From assembly GCA_933822405.4 (NCBI GenBank), contig CAKOGP040000224.1, positions 479,868 to 543,867 on the forward strand: a stretch of 64,000 nucleotides of DNA, read 5' to 3'. The position numbers were made by a program, and so were the translations under genes. Positions 1-9,135 of the stretch are shown piece after piece (positions within the stretch are counted from its first letter, which is position 1; each line of letters begins with the position of its first letter). The stretch is from Cylindrotheca closterium. Taxonomy: Eukaryota; Bacillariophyta; Bacillariophyceae; Bacillariales; Bacillariaceae. Under the pieces are notes generated by a model that was not told where the DNA came from, did not search any database, and worked only from the letters and a program-made list of their open reading frames with translations.

Positions 1-78
1 AACGAGATGGCTCGCTCCAGAATATCAAAGTACTTTCGAAACAATAGACGGCCATCCACTAAAAAAAATAACGCCTAA
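1..78 (+). CDS. 3' end of a DUF6824-domain gene (truncated by window edge)
   Basis: The first 25 codons before TAA read as the C-terminal end of the DUF6824-like domain found in the next two genes: the motif ARSRISKYFRNNRR aligns with ARSKVAKCFRNSRR of the gene at 603 and ARSKISKCFRNHRR of the gene at 2936. It is in the same orientation as those two, so it is most likely a seventh member of the array whose body lies to the left of the window. The ending is of the 'B' subtype (see findings). Nothing can be said about its N-terminal part. High confidence in family, none in full length. Confidence 0.85.
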   Translation, partial: NEMARSRISKYFRNNRRPSTKKNNA

Positions 79-602
79 TGAACCATTTCGTTTGCTTCAC
101 GATAATATCCTCAAAGTTTATTTTTAATATGCTGCCTAGCACTATATGATTTTGCTAGCTGAAGGATTGAACTGAACATCTTTATAGCCAGAGGATCCGT
201 GATGTCGATCACCGCATGATGATATGGCGGGATGGACGATCTCTAAAACACTATCCTAAAGCTGAATCATCATGTGAACGTTGTGCATTGTGTGACCGAA
301 AAATGGATGAAAATGTCCCAGGTTTCTGACCCATTTTTTACGAGTAATAAAGGAGGGCTTTTTAGAAATGTCTAGTCTACTACTAAAAAGACTGAAATGA
401 TGAATTCGATAAGAAGCCGTGATCACAATGTTCAAGAATGCATATATGTAAGAGGAGCCACCACACCACCACGATTGCGGCTTTTTCGCAAGTTATATAA
501 TTGGAACCGCAAATCGCACATTGCACGCCAAGAAATTTTTCAATGAGTAGATAGACACCGCACAATAAGCAGGCATACCGGTAGTGACACTCACTCAACA
601 TT
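79..602. other. intergenic, 5' flank of the gene at 603
   Basis: No gene is supported here. The open frames are short and antisense. A TACCGGTA palindrome lies at 576-583, 20 bases before the ATG of the next gene. Confidence 0.6.
576..583. promoter_or_regulatory. TACCGGTA palindrome
   Basis: Perfect 8-base palindrome just before the start codon of the CRAL-TRIO/DUF6824 gene at 603. It is one of at least 13 copies in the window, all intergenic. A regulatory role is inferred from position only. Confidence 0.35.
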
Positions 603-2405
603 ATGAGTGTGAGTGCAGCCAGTAGCGTGCTAAACGAACCATTCAATGGGCCATCAGCTTGCTTCGGCTTTCGCTTTGGGCATCCTGCATCTTCAAAAGT
701 GCAAGAAAATACGAATTTATCGGACGCACCCGAGAGCAAGGAAATTGACAACTTATTGGCCTCTGCCATGAATGGTCTCACGTTCGAAGAACGTCAAAGA
801 CATCTTGAGATTGTCCATGGTGTATCCACAGGAATTGAGGGAATTGAGGAAAACGATGAGACGACTAGTGGTGCCACTTTGGAATTGCTGAGACACTTAG
901 AGAAACTGAAGGCCGGAACCGCGTACGAAACTGCGGAGAGATTGGAATCTTCCTTTGTCAACGACCGAAAATTCCAACTCATGTTTCTGAGAGGAAATGA
1001 ATACAATACAAAGGCTGCAGCAGATCAAGTAATTCGGTTTTTGGAGATGAAGCAGCGTCTGTTTGGAAAAGAGAAACTGACAAAGCAGATCACCCTGAAA
1101 GACTTGGATGAAGACGATAGAGACTTTCTCAAGACAGGAACCATCCAATTGATCGGGAAAGATCGGATGGGCCGCGTCATATGGTTTCAACTGCCTAGTT
1201 TGCGCAAATTCAAATCTATCGAAAACGAACTCCGAGCTCGGTTTTACATGGCAACGATTCTATTGAAATCAGAAGAGGTTCAGAAAAAGGGCATCGTAAC
1301 AGTGACCTATGCGATTGGAGAATTTCGCGATAGTGTGCAGGGGGAAGGATATGTGGATGTTGTCAAGCTGATGATGGCGATTCCCTTTTATCATGCTAGC
1401 TTTCATAATTGCGTCGGCACACATCTGGAGAAAATACTCGGAAAGGCTGCTTTGGCGGTCATCCCCGCATCTCTTCGGTCTCGTGTTCGCATCCAATTTG
1501 GTTCCCATCTAGAGACTCAATACACTCTTTCGACCTATGGTATTTCCCCCACACTATTCCCAATCACGCCACTGTCCAATAAAGTAAGACTTGATCATCA
1601 TTTGCAATGGTACGAAGCGGCGTTGGTCAGAGAAACGGATGATGTCATGGACACTTCTTCCATGGATGCTTCCACCATCAGCACCACAGCCATTACTAAC
1701 GATCCAGGTAGTAATGCTTTGGTGATCATGGCATCAGATGTCAAGCCATACGATGTTTTATATGACTATGGACGAACCGTCAAGCACGAAGGGAATGAAC
1801 TGGTCCGGGCTTTGATCCGCGAACAGTCCGTCGCCTATGATGCAGGTAGTAACATGGGGAAGCGAGAAGTGATTGAAGACGTCATTCGAAACGTCGAAGA
1901 CAAAGGAGGACGATTCTTGAAAATGGATGAGGCTTCTGGCGGATATATAGAACTGACGAAGAACCGAATCCGGTCCAAGGTATCCCAGATGTTTCGTAAC
2001 TATCGACGACCCAGAGGAAACACGGGACTTCGTATTGCTGAAAATCATCACGAGACAAGTCGTGGTGGTGGTCAACAAATAGGAGGTGAGTTATCCATAT
2101 TGCCATTGATTGATAGCCCAGGCCCAGACGATGTAGTTCTTGGTCGAATTGGCAAGGGAAAGGGAAACGACACGATGCTACTATTGGTCAAGAAGTATGG
2201 TGACCAATATGATGGAGCCACACGAGGTGAGAAATCACGCATTGCGGGTTCCATCGTTCAACAGATCAAGAGTGAAGGTGGTCGATTCGTCCAACCATTG
2301 GAAGAAGGGGGGTGGGAAGAGATACCGAATGAGGTTGCAAGATCCAAGGTAGCGAAATGTTTTCGAAACAGTCGGCGGACCAAGAATAAGAGTACTCTCC
2401 CATGA
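603..2405 (+). CDS. CRAL-TRIO-like protein with two DUF6824 domains
   Basis: A 600-residue single-exon protein. Residues 45-75 carry the family's N-terminal motif (KEIDNLLASAMNGLTFEERQ, then HGV). Residues about 125-325 resemble a CRAL-TRIO/Sec14 lipid-binding module: FLRGNEYNTKAAADQ as in the CRAL-TRIO N-lobe, a GR(V)IWF strand, and the closing FGSHLETQYTLSTYGI that matches the Sec14 'L...I.P..LP' end. Two DUF6824-like domains follow, at 382-470 (A type; core YDYGRTVKHEGN, without the usual glycine-arginine pair directly after DVL) and 508-593 (B type; DVVLGR...KGN). Both end in basic F-R-N-x-R-R motifs. DUF6824 function is unknown; its basic end suggests nucleic-acid binding (inference). 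Head of the array, same strand as the gene at 2936. Confidence 0.85.
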   Translation: MSVSAASSVLNEPFNGPSACFGFRFGHPASSKVQENTNLSDAPESKEIDNLLASAMNGLTFEERQRHLEIVHGVSTGIEGIEENDETTSGATLELLRHLEKLKAGTAYETAERLESSFVNDRKFQLMFLRGNEYNTKAAADQVIRFLEMKQRLFGKEKLTKQITLKDLDEDDRDFLKTGTIQLIGKDRMGRVIWFQLPSLRKFKSIENELRARFYMATILLKSEEVQKKGIVTVTYAIGEFRDSVQGEGYVDVVKLMMAIPFYHASFHNCVGTHLEKILGKAALAVIPASLRSRVRIQFGSHLETQYTLSTYGISPTLFPITPLSNKVRLDHHLQWYEAALVRETDDVMDTSSMDASTISTTAITNDPGSNALVIMASDVKPYDVLYDYGRTVKHEGNELVRALIREQSVAYDAGSNMGKREVIEDVIRNVEDKGGRFLKMDEASGGYIELTKNRIRSKVSQMFRNYRRPRGNTGLRIAENHHETSRGGGQQIGGELSILPLIDSPGPDDVVLGRIGKGKGNDTMLLLVKKYGDQYDGATRGEKSRIAGSIVQQIKSEGGRFVQPLEEGGWEEIPNEVARSKVAKCFRNSRRTKNKSTLP

Positions 2406-2935
2406 TGCAATATTGTAACCTGATTATAGTGCAACCGGATTAGTGTAACCTGATTAGCTGATTAGTGTAACTATCACAAGACTATTGTATTGTGCATAAT
2501 GACTTGTTGAAGTTGGTGTTTTATGACTTGATTCTCTATACATTTATTGGTGACGACGCGCAAGGAAAACTCGTCGGCCCAAAGTTTTCGGCATTTTTCT
2601 TACCCAATCGAAGTGGCGAAAAGCTCGGCGTATTGTATCCGCGATGAAGACACTTATTGCTGAACGAGGCACAAGTGTGTGTGGTTGAGTGCCGAAAGTC
2701 TGTCGTCCCTCTTTTTTGTTAAGTCCAGTTCTTTTCTCACTTGATAGATGAACGGAGATGGAACGGAATTAACGTGTACATACCGGCATACTAGTATCAT
2801 AGTATGCGCTATTTTCCCTGGAATACTACAGTGCGATTTATTTACTCTCGCGTACCTGCATTGTCAGTTTATAGACCATCTACTGTAGAATACCTCAGAT
2901 ACTTTCAGAACTCTCAGCCACACAGTACTTCCTTG
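2406..2935. other. intergenic with short GTAACCTGATTAG-like repeats
   Basis: The 3' flank of the gene at 603 (2416-2475) contains loose direct repeats of GTAACCTGATTA and GATTAGTGTAAC. The rest is the promoter side of the next gene, with a near-palindrome ATACCGGCATACTAGTATCATAGTATG around 2780-2806. An in-frame upstream ATG at 2804 exists but is not preferred as the start. Confidence 0.5.
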
Positions 2936-4411
2936 ATGAGTAGTTTCCCAAATCACCTTCAGCTTCAGCCTGACCAATCATCATGTTTCTCGTTTTCTTC
3001 TCCTTTTGGATCTAATCCAAAAGACACAGTAGGAAACAATAGGGAATCGAATAATACAGAATACGAGATGGATTCGTTGATTGCACATGCTTTGACCAGT
3101 TTAAGCTTTGACGAACGACAAAGACAACAAGAAGTCCTTCATGGAGTTGCCACAGAAATTCCGGAGAATGCGCAAATGCTCAGTGAAGCCTTTGAAACTT
3201 TGCACTGTCATCTAGAGAAAATCAAACGAGTCGGAAGTTCCTATCAGATGGCAGAGTCTTTAGATGTTTCCTATGTTTCAGACAAGGCCTTTCGACTCAT
3301 GTTCTTGCGAGGCAACCGGTTTGATGCTAAAGCGGCAGCAGATCAGATGATCCGCTTTTTTGATATGAAGCATCAATTGTTTGGAAGAGACAAGCTCACC
3401 AAGGATATCACGATTGAAGATTTAGATGAGGATGACCTTGCTTTCATGAGAGCAGGTAGCGTTCAGGTCACGGAAACAGATCGTGCAGGACGTCCTATTT
3501 GGTTCGCCTTGCCAGGACTCCGTGCCTTCAAGTGTCTTCAGAATGAGTTACGAGCTCGATACTACATGGCCATGGAACTCTTAAAGTCCGAACAGGCACA
3601 ACGAAGGGGCATTGTGTCCATTACCTATGCCATTGGGCGATATCGCGATTGTATGAATGGCACCGGGTATGTGGAGTTGGTGAGACAGGTACTTGCGCTT
3701 CCCTTTCACAAAGCAGCGCTCCACAATTGCGTGAGTGATCCGAAAGAGTACATTTTGGGCTCCGCTGCCATGGCAGTCATTCCCGTCAAAGATCGATCCC
3801 GTATACGATTGCACTTGGGCTCGCACATGGAGATCCACTACATTTTGTCGACGTATGGAATACCGTCGAGCAAACTACCCTTGCATCCAAAGACGAATGA
3901 CGCTATCTTGGACCGGCACATGCGATGGTACAATGACTGTCTGGCACGAGACACTGGTGGCCACCAATTTGTTGTTGAAAAACAGATGGATACCATCATG
4001 TCGGATACTAGCATTGTGGAACAAAAACAACATCATTTTGCATCTGCAATTGGCAGCAATGATCCTATGGTCGTGGAGCGACCAGGTCGTAACGATGTGG
4101 TACTAGGAAGAAACAACAAGGGACATGGGAATCAACTCATGATGAGCTTGGTAAAGGACTTGGCAAAGGATTATGATTCCGCGGGCCGAGGTGAAAAATG
4201 GACCATTGCCGATTCCATTGTTCAGCGAATACGCGAACAAGGAGGAAGATTCCTCCAACAGCAATCTGATGGCAATTGGGAAGAAGTGGCCAATGATTTT
4301 GCAAGATCTAAGATTTCCAAGTGTTTTAGAAATCATAGACGAATCAAGAAAAAGAATGGCGGAAGTAGTCTTGATTTGACGGTGCCAATTGTCGGAGACT
4401 TTGACTTTTAG
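2936..4411 (+). CDS. CRAL-TRIO-like protein with one DUF6824 domain
   Basis: Family member of 491 residues. The frame is open from an ATG at 2804, but the ATG at 2936 is preferred because the peptide that follows (SSCFSFSSPFGSNPKD) lines up with PSACFGFRFGHPASSK at the start of the gene at 603. N-terminal helix motif at 43-71, CRAL-TRIO-like module at about 120-315 (FLRGNRFDAKAAADQ, LGSHMEIHYILSTYGIP), then a single B-type DUF6824 domain at 386-470 (DVVLGRNNKGHGN ... FRNHRR). The A-type domain present at this point in its neighbour is absent, replaced by a linker of about 45 residues. It therefore records loss, or ancestral lack, of one domain. An exact 20-base tandem duplication starts at its stop codon. 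Confidence 0.85.
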   Translation: MSSFPNHLQLQPDQSSCFSFSSPFGSNPKDTVGNNRESNNTEYEMDSLIAHALTSLSFDERQRQQEVLHGVATEIPENAQMLSEAFETLHCHLEKIKRVGSSYQMAESLDVSYVSDKAFRLMFLRGNRFDAKAAADQMIRFFDMKHQLFGRDKLTKDITIEDLDEDDLAFMRAGSVQVTETDRAGRPIWFALPGLRAFKCLQNELRARYYMAMELLKSEQAQRRGIVSITYAIGRYRDCMNGTGYVELVRQVLALPFHKAALHNCVSDPKEYILGSAAMAVIPVKDRSRIRLHLGSHMEIHYILSTYGIPSSKLPLHPKTNDAILDRHMRWYNDCLARDTGGHQFVVEKQMDTIMSDTSIVEQKQHHFASAIGSNDPMVVERPGRNDVVLGRNNKGHGNQLMMSLVKDLAKDYDSAGRGEKWTIADSIVQRIREQGGRFLQQQSDGNWEEVANDFARSKISKCFRNHRRIKKKNGGSSLDLTVPIVGDFDF

Positions 4412-4450
4412 TCAGAGTAAGAGTCAGGCTGTCAGAGTAAGAGTCAGGCT
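4411..4450. repeat. exact 20-bp tandem duplication
   Basis: The unit GTCAGAGTAAGAGTCAGGCT occurs twice head to tail, beginning at the last base of the TAG stop of the preceding gene. It makes the start of that gene's 3' UTR. Confidence 0.9.
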
Positions 4451-4610
4451 GAGTCTGATATGGTTTTCCTTGGGAAAATATGTACACAACGCCTAGAATT
4501 TCAAAGTAACACTTAAAAAAAATAGACTTTGTCATATTAATATAATACTTGCAAGCCCTATAATGGGGCGAGTGAAGCTTAGGATGTGAACAATTATTCC
4601 TACATCGTGT

Positions 4611-6242
4611 CTAGGTAAGCGCGGGTAACTCGATACTGGCAGTGTCCCGTGATTCCGCACGATCAAAGCTTTCGTCAGCATTGAAAGATGCTTGATATCC
4701 TCTAATCTGCCGGTTTCGAATCCAACATTTGTAGCAGAGCGCAAAAGATAAAAAGGTAGTCACAAGGACTATTGCCAGCAGTAGACCAAAGGCTTCTTCT
4801 TCTTGACTAGTCATGTGACCTGTTGGACAAATTCCATCAGGATCGGCTTTTGGAATGAGCTTGGCATCGGCACAACCTCCTACTGTCTTAGTTGCAGTAG
4901 TATTTCGAATGGCGGTCGCTCCATTCTCCCGCAGCGAGTACGACAGCGCCGAGAATATTGCGACAGTGTTATGGGTAAAGTATCGACATCGTTGAAAGTT
5001 CCGCTTCAACTCTTCATCCACGAGTATTGGACTGTGTTCGTTCGCTAAAAGAATCGGACCTGGCCAACCATAGACTTGTGAACAATACTCTTGCGCCGGG
5101 TCTGTTGCGGTTGTTTCATTTGCTATAGGAATCATTTCCATGGTTGTTTTGCTAGAAATGAAACAGGTCCTTGTCCCATCTTCGCCAAGCATCGAGTTTC
5201 CCCAAACATCCAATGGATGGACGTATTCGACGATTTGATCATGTCCAGAATAGGGATCAACATCTTGTAGTAAGTTGGCTGAAGTATCAAACAACAATCG
5301 TGCCATGCAAGCCGCTCCAGTCGCCGCAAAGGAGACAGTTGGAATCTGAACTCCATACTCTTTCTGAAGATACATACTCGCCAATTGGGCGCGAGTGGCA
5401 CCTTGACTATGACCTGTCAGAATCAACGATTGATTCCTAGCCAGCGTCTCGGCATAGACTTGATCGACGATGTGTTTGGTGAGCTTCCAGTATCCAGTTC
5501 CTCTGGCATCTTCTAACGTCAATCCAGCGTGGCCATTGCCATCATCGCCGCCCAAGCTTTCTTCTAAAGACGCATTTGAAGCCAAGATTTTCTCCAGTTC
5601 TTCTGGAAACTTCTCCTCATTCAAAAGCTGGTGGGCACGCAGTGCCACTTTTTCCCATGTGTCGTCATGGTTCTCCGACCGATCTTGCATCTCCTTCGTC
5701 CATTCCAAACCGGCATCGTTGACCCATGCCTCTTTCATACGAGCAGTGGACTTTTCCAATGCATAATCCATCATCCAATGCTCAATATTGGCATAATCCC
5801 AGCGAGTAAAGGTTCCTCGAAAGACCAAAATGGTAGTCGCATTCCTTATTTCCCATTCCACTGCAGAAACGCCAATATCAAATTCAGCAGTTTCTTCTGG
5901 TATCGAACGACTTCGGAACGAAAGCTGCTTTTGCTCCTGTAGCTGCTTCAACAATACCCAATTATGAGATTCAAAGTCTTTCACCGCTTGCAGTTCTTCT
6001 TCAAACGTTGTAACGTTGGATCCATAAAGCGATTGGCCATGTTCCAGGACCTTCTTCAGCGTATCCTCGGAATACGAACAATGATGACCATGCTGAAGCT
6101 TCTCAACACAGAGGGGATATGCCGCTATATTGAGACGCATCAAGAACATGGTTCGAGCTTTCGATGGCTGTGACAAATCGTCTGGTAAACCGACGACGAC
6201 TTCATCATCATCCTCGTGATCTTCATCATTATTGTCTTGCAT
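4611..6242 (-). CDS. class 3 (fungal-type) lipase with C-terminal membrane anchor
   Basis: A 543-residue alpha/beta hydrolase. FRGT (141-144) after a hydrophobic strand is the lipase-3 oxyanion-side motif, and LILTGHSQGATRAQLAS carries the nucleophile elbow with Ser279; a later Asp and His would complete the triad, with VHPLDVWG a plausible Asp site. The family hydrolyses acylglycerols or polar lipids. The N-terminus is acidic and has no signal peptide. A single hydrophobic segment (about 485-505, LLLAIVLVTTFLSFALC) near the C-terminus is followed by a basic then acidic tail, suggesting a tail-anchored lipase. Single exon. Its substrate cannot be deduced. Transcribed away from the gene at 6620 across a 377-base spacer that contains TACCGGTA. 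Confidence 0.85.
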   Translation of the reverse strand: MQDNNDEDHEDDDEVVVGLPDDLSQPSKARTMFLMRLNIAAYPLCVEKLQHGHHCSYSEDTLKKVLEHGQSLYGSNVTTFEEELQAVKDFESHNWVLLKQLQEQKQLSFRSRSIPEETAEFDIGVSAVEWEIRNATTILVFRGTFTRWDYANIEHWMMDYALEKSTARMKEAWVNDAGLEWTKEMQDRSENHDDTWEKVALRAHQLLNEEKFPEELEKILASNASLEESLGGDDGNGHAGLTLEDARGTGYWKLTKHIVDQVYAETLARNQSLILTGHSQGATRAQLASMYLQKEYGVQIPTVSFAATGAACMARLLFDTSANLLQDVDPYSGHDQIVEYVHPLDVWGNSMLGEDGTRTCFISSKTTMEMIPIANETTATDPAQEYCSQVYGWPGPILLANEHSPILVDEELKRNFQRCRYFTHNTVAIFSALSYSLRENGATAIRNTTATKTVGGCADAKLIPKADPDGICPTGHMTSQEEEAFGLLLAIVLVTTFLSFALCYKCWIRNRQIRGYQASFNADESFDRAESRDTASIELPALT

Positions 6243-6619
6243 TCGTTCTCGTTATACTATATTTTTTAAAATATTAGAATTAATAGAAATGGCTAATTGT
6301 GTTGGACATTCGGCAGTACCGGTATATAGCTCATAACTGATGTCTTAAAAAAGGAATGGAAGGTGATGAAGTGTGCAGTGATTATAGTCAACGTGCAACG
6401 CATATTCACATCACTCACTCTGTGCGCACTGACCAAAAATACGCGTGCTACGCAGTTTTGGTTTGTACACGCATGAGATGTATCGACGATGCATCTTGCG
6501 GATAATAGAATCGCATTGCTGGTAGGTATGATCCATATATATCACTATACTTACTGTTATTTTTTATGTGCGAAACATTAACGTTAAAATAAAATACAAC
6601 CTCTTGCACAAGCCTCATT
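6243..6619. other. intergenic, 5' flank of the lipase
   Basis: Separates the lipase start from the 3' end of the gene at 6620. TACCGGTA lies at 6319-6326, about 77 bases upstream of the lipase ATG. No coding sequence is seen. Confidence 0.5.
6319..6326. promoter_or_regulatory. TACCGGTA palindrome
   Basis: Copy of the recurring intergenic palindrome, upstream of the lipase gene on the minus strand. Function inferred from position only. Confidence 0.35.
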
Positions 6620-8314
6620 CTAACAGCTTGAACTTTTCCGGCGTCGATGGTTTTGAAAATACTTGGATACTCGGTTGCGAACCAATTCGTCTGACAATTC
6701 CACGTACCCCCGAAAGTCTTTGGTAGGCTGCAGGAAGCGACTTCCTTCGCCCTTGAGCTGATCAACGATAGAGTTGACGACAATCAGCTTTTTGCCACGG
6801 TTCAGCGCCTCATACTCTTCGAATCGATCTTTAATGAGGCAATGCAGCAAATTGGTCCCTCTATTTCGTTCCGACCTGCCAAATACCACATCATTCGGAA
6901 GTGCACCAGCAGAAACCAGAGTTCGTTCCTTGACGTTGTTTTTCGAGCTAGACCGTCTGTAGTTTCGAAAGAGTTGTGTGGTTTTTGCCCTAATCTCCTT
7001 TGGCGGCAGCACTTCCCATACTGCAACGGACCCCTTAACATGCTGTAAGAACCGACCTCCTGGTTCCTGGATCTCATTGATCACCTTATCCGCAATGCTT
7101 TTCTTCGTTTCGTAATTGCCAGCATCGTACATGCCTGACGTTTCCTTCACAAGCTTTCGGAGTCGATCATTCCCCGATGTGTGACTCTTTTTGCAGCACA
7201 TGAAGAGTGCATCATTGGCATTTAGTTCCGTCGTCAATATGGGTGACTGAGCTGCAGTAAAGTGGGAGCTCATATCGTCCATGAGGCAGGATTGGAACCA
7301 CTCCATATGCAGCTTTAGGTCGATGTCATAGGTTGCTGTTAGAGGAAGGATTTTTGCCGAGATTCCATACGTAGCAAGCTTGTAGAGACACTCAACATGA
7401 GAGCCATGATGAATTCGGTACCGTGTACGTAACTTGGAACCCATTGCTGCGAGAGCGACATTGGCAAGGAGGACCTGGCGTGGATCATCGGAAGCCACAT
7501 GGACTCCTTCGTAACGAATCGGAAGTGACTTTCGGAGACGAATATGCTCCAAATAACCTTCACCATTCTTATTGTCCTTCAGATTGCCGACACTGTACCT
7601 GATTGCAACTGCTCCTCGCCGTTGTACTCCTTCTGATCTCAACAATCGCATAGTAAGATAGTATCTTAAACGCAATTCGTTGTCGAGGATCCTGAATGCT
7701 CGAAGGCCTGGGCCCTGAAATACGACCGCTCTGTTGGATCGATCGTATCCAATGTGCTGAAAGCAACCAGTCCTAAGACATGCGAGGTCATCTTCGTCAA
7801 GGTCTTTCATTGTGATGTCTTTGACAAGTTTCTCGGCTCCAAATAGTTTTTGTTTGGCTTCAAAGAACATGAGCATTTGATCAGCGGCAGCCTTTGAGTC
7901 ATATCGATTAGCCCTTAGGAACATGAGTCGGAAGGGTCTGTTACTGACATATTCATTGCTCCTTCGTTCTGCTGCCTCGTACGCAGTACCCTCTTTTGTA
8001 GTCTTCAGACAATCATCAAGATCTCGAATAGCATTTTCTATCAAGGATGGTTCCTCTGTCATCTCGTGTGCCACCCCATGAAGCGCCTCGAGCTGTTCTT
8101 GTTGCTCTTTGAATGTCAGTGTCTTCATGGCCTCTGAAAGAAGTGAATCCATTTCTTTTTTCTTTTGCCGATCTTCAGCGCTCAGCATTATGTTTGGGCT
8201 ATCGCCGCCATTATGATCTTGATGATGATGCTTCACAGAATAAGTAGCTCCATCATTGCTCGAGCTTATTGAGTTCCCTGATGAGGCGCTGCAAAATTGA
8301 AAACATTCTGTCAT
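6620..8314 (-). CDS. CRAL-TRIO-like protein with two DUF6824 domains
   Basis: A 564-residue member of the array. It has the N-terminal helix motif (KEMDSLLSEAMKTLTF, LHGV; 53-81), a CRAL-TRIO-like module at about 130-325 (FLRANRYDSKAAADQ; HHGSHVECLYKLATYGI), an A-type DUF6824 domain at 366-456 in which the normal glycine core has become DALFMCCKKSHTSGN, and a B-type domain at 473-560 (DVVFGRSERNRGTN ... FQNHRRRK). In the B domain the usual GN is GT and the usual EGGRFL is EGSRFL, so both domains show relaxed conservation. It points against the two plus-strand members and toward the lipase. Single exon; starts at MTECFQFC. Likely function unknown: lipid-sensing plus nucleic-acid or protein binding is only an inference from domains. 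Confidence 0.85.
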   Translation of the reverse strand: MTECFQFCSASSGNSISSSNDGATYSVKHHHQDHNGGDSPNIMLSAEDRQKKKEMDSLLSEAMKTLTFKEQQEQLEALHGVAHEMTEEPSLIENAIRDLDDCLKTTKEGTAYEAAERRSNEYVSNRPFRLMFLRANRYDSKAAADQMLMFFEAKQKLFGAEKLVKDITMKDLDEDDLACLRTGCFQHIGYDRSNRAVVFQGPGLRAFRILDNELRLRYYLTMRLLRSEGVQRRGAVAIRYSVGNLKDNKNGEGYLEHIRLRKSLPIRYEGVHVASDDPRQVLLANVALAAMGSKLRTRYRIHHGSHVECLYKLATYGISAKILPLTATYDIDLKLHMEWFQSCLMDDMSSHFTAAQSPILTTELNANDALFMCCKKSHTSGNDRLRKLVKETSGMYDAGNYETKKSIADKVINEIQEPGGRFLQHVKGSVAVWEVLPPKEIRAKTTQLFRNYRRSSSKNNVKERTLVSAGALPNDVVFGRSERNRGTNLLHCLIKDRFEEYEALNRGKKLIVVNSIVDQLKGEGSRFLQPTKDFRGYVELSDELVRNRVSKYFQNHRRRKSSSC

Positions 8315-9135
8315 TTTGCGTTGTGGATATCAAGCTATTGAATATTAAGGACTGAGTATATTATGGGGTACTCGTCATTCTATACTGTACGAGTATCATT
8401 CAGCACTAATATTGAGGTCTGGTTTTTAATATCATACGAGTAAAAAGCATATCGCATAATGCATGTTTGTGGTTTCTTCATGTGGCCTGTGAGATAATTG
8501 CGCCTCTTTTTTAAAATTTATATATGGTCAGGACTTCTACATGTGGTGGTGCGGGACGCGTACATACCGGTACCGGTACATACCTGCCTGCTGGCAAAAA
8601 CAAATAGCCTCCTTGGTTTAGCGCATATTTGGAGAGAATGTGAAAATGGATGGTGTAACCAATGACGGACGGGGAAGGGCTGACTGCAAGACGATGTCAG
8701 ATGTGAATGTGGATGTGAATTCGAGTGAATAATAGTAGCTGCTAGAGGTACGGTATGTATAATACTGTATAATACTGTATCATTCATCCTCTATTGTAAG
8801 GGTATAGTAACGCTTAACCCTTTTTCATAGCGTAGTTTATTCTCTTATTCAGTTTCTACCGTATCCAACCTTCCCGCGACCAGCGGAATCTATTTGCGCA
8901 TCAGCAGTTTGACTATATACGCTACATGGGCCCTCAACATCTCTTCTCAATCATTGTCAATCATGATTGTGCATGCCTTGGCAATACATATATTGTATCC
9001 TTGACTATGCATAGTTCCTGATTTCATTGCACTTCTTGACTGTCATTTCATATCAAATCAAACCAAGAATGAAAAACATTCAGTGCGTCCCTTTTGTGCC
9101 GTCCAGTTGTAATGGGCATCCGAATGTTCGTGTCA
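8315..9135. other. intergenic, 5' flank of the gene at 6620
   Basis: About 820 bases with no supported gene. It holds two overlapping TACCGGTA palindromes (8565-8578) and a duplicated ATAATACTGTAT near 8758-8780. Confidence 0.55.
8565..8578. promoter_or_regulatory. double TACCGGTACCGGTA palindrome
   Basis: Two TACCGGTA octamers sharing two bases, about 250 bases upstream of the minus-strand gene that starts at 8314. Part of the recurring intergenic motif. Confidence 0.35.

Noticed and set aside
2804..2935. Upstream in-frame ATG extending the gene at 2936 by 44 residues
   Set aside because: The paralogue at 603 aligns from the ATG at 2936; the extra segment has no counterpart in any family member.
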